Source of the DNA: Paragordius varius
Lineage: Eukaryota; Nematomorpha
Length of the DNA: 64,000 nucleotides
Assembly: GCA_964247055.1 (NCBI GenBank)
Contig: OZ176054.1
Coordinates: 8,680,001 to 8,744,000, forward strand
Direction: 5' to 3'
The translations under genes were made by a program, and so were the position numbers. The notes below the pieces were generated by a model. It was not told the DNA's origin and ran no database searches. It saw only the letters and a program-made list of their open reading frames with translations. Shown here piece by piece: positions 58,601 through 64,000 of the stretch; within the stretch, counting starts at the first letter, position 1; every line of letters begins with the position of its first letter.

Positions 58601-61600
58601 CAGGCCAATCTTGATTCAAAATTATCGCAAATTCGTCAAAAATATTACATGGAATGTAAATATATATATTTGGATTCATTACACATGATACGAGATTTAT
58701 CCTACTTCCAAAGGTCACTATTGAAAGCGAAATCCTTTTTGGGAAAAAGTATTGCAATTGACTCTGAACAAAATAAAAGTGAACTAGGATCTGTTCCCTC
58801 TGAAAAGTAATTTATTTATACCATTGAAAAGTGGATTTTGGAAACTTTTTTATTTTTTAGATTTGTAATTTGCCAATAATGCGTAATTCATTGATAGTCA
58901 GACTAGATGAGATATTTTATAGATTTATACTTATATTACATTCTTTAAAATTTAATCTGTAATTTTAGGTTGAATCTTTGTGACAATAATTGCATGACAT
59001 GTTTAAGAAAAGGGATGGATCATTGTTTGACATTAATAACTACATTAGCAACCTTGAATACTGGACTGAAAGACAAAATTAGAAATGCCGTAATTTAATT
59101 AAATTTTGCAAAACCTTTTTTTTAAATTTATCTCGATTGCAAAATATTTTGATTTAGTAGCAATTTCATCCCATATAAAAATATTATTATTCAATTAAAA
59201 AATTCCTACTTCAGGGAATTAATAATATTTTTTATTTCTAATTAAAATCAATAATATTTCAATTAAGGGTTAGTAAATAGACTTTTGGAAAAACTTTCTG
59301 GTTTTACCGGATTAGATTAAGAAAACATTTATCAGGATTTGGCTTTATCAAACAAATAAGTATAAAAAAATGATAAAGAAAATTTTACCATTTTTTTATT
59401 AGTAAAAAACGCAAATAATCATAACATATTATGTAAATGAATATTGTTTCAATACTCTTTATACCTATTTTAGCCTGATATCATGCCTCAGTTAATGGTG
59501 TACAATATGGTATTCTCTTTTTCCAAAACATCCATTTTATTAAATATTTTATCAAGCCAATCACCAATCTTTACTGTGTTGATTGATAACGTTCTAACAG
59601 CCATAGTCATAAAGTGTGCTATTGAGACTAAAAATTATAACTTAAAAATCATGGAATTTTGTGATAACCACGAAATCAAAGCGTTTACAATTGGATTATA
59701 TGAGGCCATCGATAATTACAAAAATATATTTTTTTCTACTTGGCCACTAATTAGCAATTGTTTGAAGCATTTATCTCAGAGCCTTACTTACTATAACGAA
59801 GGATGGGAGGAACATTTGAAATGCGGTATAGCACAAATTAATTTTGCTCCATTTTTTGTGTATTAATAATATCTTTCGAATTGGTGTTTGATTATTAAAA
59901 TTTATTATATCCATTCTTTTATATTTCATTTGTAGTTATGCGTTTAACATTGTTAATCATTCAACACGTCTCACCCAACACCCTTACGTTTCAACGTTTA
60001 ATTACTCACCTTGTTAAAATTATTTTTCATACAAACCTGCTATGTGGACTAAAACCTAAACTATTAAGTTCCATCATATCAAATACGGATTTAACAAATT
60101 ATAACAACCCTATACTTGCGTTATTTTTACCATCATTTAAACGCAAAAATATACGGACTAATTCTCGCATTCGTCTCAATTCATCACCCTCTAAATTTAA
60201 GAATGTATCACCTCGTCGGAAAGCTTCTTTGAGTCCTGTGAAAAAAACCAGCAGCTCGTCTTTTAAAAATATTTTAACGATTGAAACACAAAACTCTGAT
60301 ACCTTTACTACATTGGTTGGATTCAGAAAATGGTTATGGAATAGTTATGAAAACAACACTGTAATTAATAAAGAAACAAGTTTTTCAGGTGAGATGCTTT
60401 TTAGATTATTATGTATAGATGGAGGATGATTTAAATTTCCATTAAAATGGTTGAAATATACTAAGGTATATATATCTAACTTGAGCTAATTATTTTCTCC
60501 AGTATTATTTTTAGGACTTACTAATCCAATACAATTATCAGTTGACTAATTTATATTTTATTTTTTTGTAGTATAATCATATTCGTTTTTAGTTTTGTTA
60601 AAAAGAAATAGCTAAATACTAAATTGCAAGTTTTGTATTTTGTTTTATCATTCTATATAATTCCATATATTCATCCTTTTTATATCTTAATTGATACTCT
60701 AATATAATACGGTTTTCTTTTGTTGTTTTAGATTCTAATCTTATTGATCCTAACAATTGGATTACAATACTGTTATTATCACCAAATACAAAGGCACGTA
60801 AAATTGCTGTCGGCTTACTAAAAACATTAATGGCTAAATGTAAAAATCCATATTGGCGACGTTACTTACTTGGGTACCCTCATTTTTATTATTTTATTTT
60901 GTATTCTTTTTACATTTTTAATTTTTTATGGATAATTAAAAATTGCTATAGAATTACCATAATTTTATGAGGATGTATTAAAGAATGGATAAAAAATATT
61001 ACCTGGATATTATTAAAAGAAATTTAATTTAAACTTTGTAAAAACTTACATTTCTTATATGTTCACTCTAAATTTACATATATTTAAAACCTTCACAATA
61101 TAAAGATTGTTAACCCAAAAGACTTTACAAAACTATGAACATTGTGAAGATTATTTACAGCTTTTAAACATTACAATGCGCAAAGATATGATATCTGCTA
61201 AAACGGCGGCCATAATTAAAGCATTTGATAAACAAGCCTTGGAAAATATAATTTTGAGGGTGGGTACTACATTAAATTTTGGTTTTAAAATTCTTGTGAT
61301 TTTTTAGATCTAATAATTTGTGTATACTTTTTTTTAGGTCATTGCTGATGTTAAAATGGATACTGGTCGCTATGAATTTAATCCAATTTTATTTGATCTT
61401 ATTGGTAAGATATAATAATTATTTTTTGTAACACAATTTTTCTAACCCATATGTAAATTTAATATCAATAGTTTCACATTGAATCGAATTTTTTTATATT
61501 TAAAACGTTAAATCTAACTTGATAATTGCGTAGTGTATTTTAATTTATATGACGAAATAAAAAGAGATACAGATAAACTAACTGCTTAATATTGATTATA

Positions 61601-63680
61601 TATAGAACTATACGAAATAATGCAAATAAAATACAAAATTGAATCCAAGATTGAATTTTTGTTCAACGTTTACCTGGATCTCAAATCTTCCCTTTTGACT
61701 AATAAAGAAAATCTTTCTGGGGTTCGCAACATTGTTTACACATTACTTATGAAATCGATTTTAATATCCACAAGTAATCATTTTTAATGGTTTAAGTATT
61801 TTACCTTTATGTTTTTATCGCTAAAATTTATGCTATATTCAGTTTAATTGTGTAAATCAGCACCTTAATTAAAAGTGCATTTTTTAAATCACAACCAAAA
61901 ATTTTAAATATGTGTAATTAACAATCCTTTATATTTTGACCAATTTAGGTTAATTATTCTTAGTATATTAAACATTAAACCACACATTTGTCCAAATAAA
62001 GTATTAATTATATTATGAAAATAGAAAAACATTATATTTTTGTGGTTAATAAATATAGGTAATGTAAAATCGGTCAGTTACGCAAACATTAAAAAAATAT
62101 GTACCGTTATAACCGAAACTCTGGGATGCGGTCCGGATAATTGGACCAAACTAGCCATCGCTATTGACATTGTGAAAGAAATTGTGGAAAAACATGATGT
62201 ATGGATTGAGGGTAAATACCAATTTAACCGCGATGACCGCCAAAATAGTATGTTTGACGACGATGTTTCAGATTCAGTTTTAACTGATGGTGGTTTCGGT
62301 ACTATGATGGGAGCGTCCAAAAAATCAATGGATAAATTCTACATGATCATTGAAAAAGACGTGAATCAAGAAGATTTTATTCAGGTAAAGCGTTAGGGGA
62401 CCTATGAATCGTAAAACACAATAAAATATTAATTTAGAAATCTTTAAAATTATTATGACGTTTATTGGGAATAAATTATTCTTAACTGTTCCGATTGAGA
62501 TTTAGTTTACCAATTTAAGTTTTGTGGTACAAAATTATCCTAAAATTTGATCGTCTATTTAAAAAGAAAATTAAAGTGAGTATAAGTTAATTAAAAATAA
62601 AAAACATAATATATTCTTTTTCATCTTAAATTTTTTAATAAATAGAATTTATAAAGCAAAAAATATTCCCGAAAGTGTTAAATGTGTATCAATGCATCTT
62701 GGTATACTACTTTTAAAATCAAACTATTGAAATATTATATTAGGGCCGTATGCCAGACAATCCCTACAGTTCTTTGGAGGAAGGTTTGGGTCCAACCATG
62801 AAGGATATCAAAAATAAAATATGCCGTGATTGTGAACTATTTGCCTTGTTAGATGATGATAGTTGTATGGAGTTATTGGTCGATAACAAAATAGTTAACC
62901 TATCATTAAGGGTCAAGGTAAAAACAAATATTTTTTCATAAAGAGTCCTATTGCCACCTCCCCGCGGTGTTGGTTGGGGCATGAAAAGGCGCTAAAGGCG
63001 CCAGTTTCTAATGACCTGTAAAATCATTAGTTGTACACAAGGGCATGTGTTACGTAAAAAATCGCCTCAGAATATGAATTACTTCGTGGTACGAAAACTC
63101 CGAATTCGGAGTCTTACTCTTTATGATGATGATGGAAGTAATGATTTTTATTGTTTCCAAAAAATATATTTGCCCAATTCCTCAGTGTAAATCAATATAA
63201 TTAGGTTCTTTTAGATTTAATTCTTAAATATGCGTTTAAAAATTATGTGATTGTTTTACAATACTAATTGGAAGCTAATAAATGAATAATTCAAATATCA
63301 CCCAAAACTCATGTAACATTGGTTAAAACGGTTGATACTAAAAATATCAAACTTTTTTACACTATGGATCAATTTTTTTATTTTTGAAAATTCGTTATTC
63401 TAAAAAATTTTGATTCATTTTACAATAGGATGTATATCAAAAGGTTTGGCGAGTTACACACCCAAACTCTGATACAATGGTCGTTATATACCGTATTCGG
63501 GGTTTATTAGGTGATGCGACTGAAACATTCATTGAAAGTTTTGATCCCATTCAAGATAAAAGGGAAAATAGTAACGAATCAAAAAATGATAACAAAACTA
63601 TACCTTTGAAAGATGTACAACCAATGAATACACTCGTTTTGGTTTTGAAAGAATCTCATTTTGCCGGATTTTTGCTTACT
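27957..63680 (+). CDS. UBR4: UBR4 (p600/poe) giant N-recognin E3 ligase, 3'-partial
   Basis: Binds N-degrons through a UBR box and assembles a very large ubiquitin ligase acting in N-degron turnover, stress-response silencing and proteasome delivery in other animals. Roughly 80 exons with about 4,900 residues are visible; the human protein has 5,183. Landmark matches: the UBR box ([14 protein letters not shown] and [15 protein letters not shown]) at 41048-41823; [11 protein letters not shown] at 49940; FCPKCNLI...[15 protein letters not shown] and NARPC at 57272-57782; [17 protein letters not shown] and [13 protein letters not shown] at 62200-62345; [10 protein letters not shown] and [20 protein letters not shown] at 62744-63560. 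The ATG at 27957 is the first in frame after a TAA. The last visible exon reads to a donor at 63681. The C-terminal catalytic hemi-RING/UZI part, about 600-700 residues, is beyond the edge. Four junctions are unresolved: 33321-33974, 45275-45606, 55460-55976 and 59826-59935. Confidence 0.93.
28395..28418 (+). other. 24-nt intron in UBR4
   Basis: It runs from GTTTTAATTA to AATATAG, phase 0 (AAC AAA | AAT TTG). It carries an in-frame stop if retained. UBR4-like helical sequence continues on both sides. Confidence 0.7.
31766..32070. mobile_element. hAT-like non-autonomous relic in UBR4 intron
   Basis: The left end AGGGGTGTCCAACACATATG and the GC-rich pair CGCGGTCCCC/CAGCGGTCCG, with CCGCATGCGGGG near the right end, are typical of hAT-type termini (CAGGGGTGTCC...). 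The interior ATAAATATTTTACATTTTAA resembles the copy at 33514. It is worn and non-coding. Confidence 0.5.
33514..33742. mobile_element. hAT-like MITE, 229 bp
   Basis: The left end AAGGTTGTTCAAACAAATGG with GCGGGCTACATTT is the approximate inverse of the right end ACGGGTCGCATGTTGGAAACC. The interior AGTAAATATTATAATACATT parallels the relic at 31766. It is non-coding and lies in the UBR4 intron whose flanking phases I could not reconcile. Confidence 0.5.
33911..33936 (+). repeat. (TA)n microsatellite before a UBR4 acceptor
   Basis: Thirteen TA units ending 38 bases before the exon at 33975. One of several TA runs close to 3' splice sites. Confidence 0.9.
37640..37815 (+). repeat. SINE-like dispersed repeat, copy 2
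   Basis: In a UBR4 intron: CTGTCCAGGGCTGACAGT then GATGATGGAAAA at 37738-37767, followed by GGGGTTTGAACTCTACTA. GGTTTGAACTC is close to a tRNA B box (GGTTCGAATCC). The 30-base block is shared with 23583-23612 (opposite strand) at one mismatch. The outer limits are approximate. Confidence 0.55.
39644..39686 (+). repeat. (TA)n microsatellite, 43 bases
   Basis: A pure TA run ending 12 bases before the acceptor of the UBR4 exon at 39699. It replaces the usual T-rich tract. Confidence 0.95.
41048..41823 (+). other. UBR4: UBR box coding exons of UBR4
   Basis: Exons 41048-41133 and 41676-41823 join TG|G for the Trp of INQHWYNCHTC. The domain continues [20 protein letters not shown], then [15 protein letters not shown] and DSC. 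All Cys/His ligands expected of the three-zinc UBR fold are present. Similarity to the human box (QHWYHCHTCKMVDGVG) is far above that of the surrounding solenoid. In the family this domain recognises destabilising N-terminal residues. Confidence 0.95.
42105..46828 (+). other. UBR4: UBR4 exon block 3 (after the UBR box)
   Basis: Exons: 42105-42228, 42414-42571, 42948-43228, 43356-43536, 45068 to about 45274, about 45408-45486, 45607-46243, 46311-46405, 46620-46828. [16 protein letters not shown] and [20 protein letters not shown] match the human beta-rich segment PFYVTNVLEINHEDL...GGGVSVYYSHVLQMLFFSY. The two junctions between 45068 and 45607 do not close cleanly in phase and need transcript evidence. 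Confidence 0.75.
43537..45067 (+). other. 1.5-kb UBR4 intron with a compositionally different patch
   Basis: The intron is AT-rich except for about 44100-44580, which has more G and C and a different texture (for example GAACTTGTGCAGCCGCCCGG near 44540). No open frame or terminal repeat identifies it; it may be a decayed mobile element. Confidence 0.4.
47132..50415 (+). other. UBR4: UBR4 exon block 4
   Basis: Exons: 47132-47311, 47537-47666, 48125-48275, 48582-48695, 48766-48885, 49137-49326, 49427-49538, 49688-49849, 49925-50009, 50070-50144, 50220-50415. Matches to human UBR4: [20 protein letters not shown] (human TDVEFGGNDLLQVYNAQQI), [20 protein letters not shown] (MTGMRIQIGTQAIERAPS), [10 protein letters not shown] (SRSRWFDFPF) and [12 protein letters not shown] (VTMIDAVKIYGK). 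These define a conserved beta-sandwich-like stretch. Confidence 0.85.
52187..52207 (+). repeat. (TA)n run forming a splice acceptor
   Basis: The TA run continues directly into the TAG acceptor of the UBR4 exon at 52209; there is no separate pyrimidine tract. Confidence 0.85.
54371..54395 (+). repeat. (TA)n run abutting a splice acceptor
   Basis: A TA run ending two bases before the TAG acceptor of the UBR4 exon at 54399. Confidence 0.9.
55620..55661 (+). repeat. (TA)n microsatellite, 42 bases
   Basis: A pure TA run in the unresolved UBR4 segment 55460-55976. Its translation as a Tyr-Ile repeat is not real coding. Confidence 0.95.
55977..59089 (+). other. UBR4: UBR4 exon block 6, including zinc-rich segment
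   Basis: Exons: 55977-56268, 56453-56581, 56791-57010, 57272-57380, 57644-57782, 58381-58497, 58598-58806, 58969-59089. After NPYYLES come [20 protein letters not shown] and then paired CxxC motifs ([33 protein letters not shown]) followed by ARPC. This is the conserved human CPRC...CGNCGENVYQCHKC...CNACGFCKYARFDF region and probably binds zinc. [20 protein letters not shown] also matches. Confidence 0.9.
59474..63680 (+). other. UBR4: UBR4 exon block 7 (last visible exons)
   Basis: Exons: 59474 to 59825 or 59857, 59936-60388, 60732-60873, 61106-61259, 61338-61404, 61606-61773, 62059-62384, 62744-62917, 63429-63680. The join into 59936 works in phase only if the first exon ends at the donor GGTATAGC (59825), although residues past it look family-like. 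62059-63560 is one of the most conserved parts of the protein, near-identical to vertebrate UBR4 over long runs. Confidence 0.85.
62944..63136 (+). repeat. GC-rich insert in UBR4 intron, probably a mobile-element fragment
   Basis: About 190 bases with CCCCGCGGTGTTGGTTGGGG, AAGGCGCTAAAGGCGCC and the palindrome CTCCGAATTCGGAG, ending near TGATGATGATGGAA. The composition is far from that of the host intron. The final TGATGATGGAA is also in the SINE-like copy at 37750, so the two may be related. Confidence 0.5.
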
Positions 63681-64000
63681 GTGTAATTTATTTAAAATTA
63701 GTATCATTGAATATAATATGTTAGCAGTTTGATAAATATGTGACAAATAAATTAAAAAAGAGCTCTTAGAGACATAAAATTAATGGAACAATTTTTAAAT
63801 TTTACAAAGTTATATTTCAATGCCGCAATCGATTGAATAACATGTTGAACGTTTTCTTAACAATTAATCTTATATTTTTTAATTTTATTAGAGTATTGTA
63901 TTTCTAAAACCCAATATGGTGTTTATCGTATCTCAATATTATGTATAATCATATAATGACAAATATTTCAAAAGATGATCTATATATATTATATTATTAT
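63681..64000 (+). other. UBR4 intron at the window edge
   Basis: AT-rich. A possible short open stretch follows an acceptor-like TTTTATTAG near 63891 (SIVFLKPNMVFIVSQYY, to a GTATAA donor), but it does not match the next segment of UBR4 that I remember. Confidence 0.3.

Noticed and set aside
62078-62320. 80-codon minus-strand open frame
   Set aside because: Antisense of the highly conserved UBR4 exon 62059-62384; no independent support.

Overview
This is AT-rich, intron-dense animal DNA. The best fit is a nematode, or a nematode relative such as a horsehair worm. The main evidence is a complete astacin gene with the layout pro-peptide, astacin, EGF, CUB, TSP1 and a CPC/CC tail, which is characteristic of the nematode NAS/DPY-31 procollagen proteases. 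I assign the phylum by inference. No rRNA, tRNA, CRISPR array or virus-like element was recognised.

Layout. (1) <1-10793, plus strand: a NUP160 nucleoporin gene whose 5' end lies outside the window. (2) 10794-12173: intergenic DNA with no supported gene. (3) 12174-12728 (minus) and 12807-13385 (plus): two intronless genes, head to head, 78 bases apart. They encode small single-pass membrane proteins that share two motifs and are therefore paralogues. I do not recognise the family. (4) 14110-23009, plus: the DPY-31-like astacin, 14 exons, a complete frame of 759 residues. (5) 23287-27916, minus: a complete TBL1/TBL1XR1 (Ebi) co-repressor gene with LisH, F-box-like segment and WD40 repeats, 16 exons. 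(6) 27957 to beyond the right edge, plus: the giant N-recognin UBR4 (poe/p600), roughly 80 exons and about 4,900 visible residues. It includes the UBR box and a conserved zinc-rich block. The C-terminal catalytic region lies outside the window.

Genome style. Several introns are only 21-29 nt long, yet they are confirmed by reading-frame phase and by conserved protein on both sides. Others exceed 1 kb and carry small non-autonomous DNA transposons: four copies of an ATACCATTT-ended family built on 21-bp iterons, two long foldback elements, and hAT-like relics. Genes are tightly packed: the TBL1 and UBR4 start codons are 40 bases apart on opposite strands, and the astacin and TBL1 genes converge on one palindromic AATAAAATTTATT poly(A) element.

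The genes are not an obvious pathway; most are housekeeping (nuclear pore, co-repressor, protein turnover) or cuticle-related (astacin). The most novel-looking item is the head-to-head membrane-protein pair. The ultra-short introns and the iteron transposon family come next. All exon boundaries were read by eye from GT/AG signals, phase and remembered family sequence; four UBR4 junctions and the first 450 bases of NUP160 remain uncertain.
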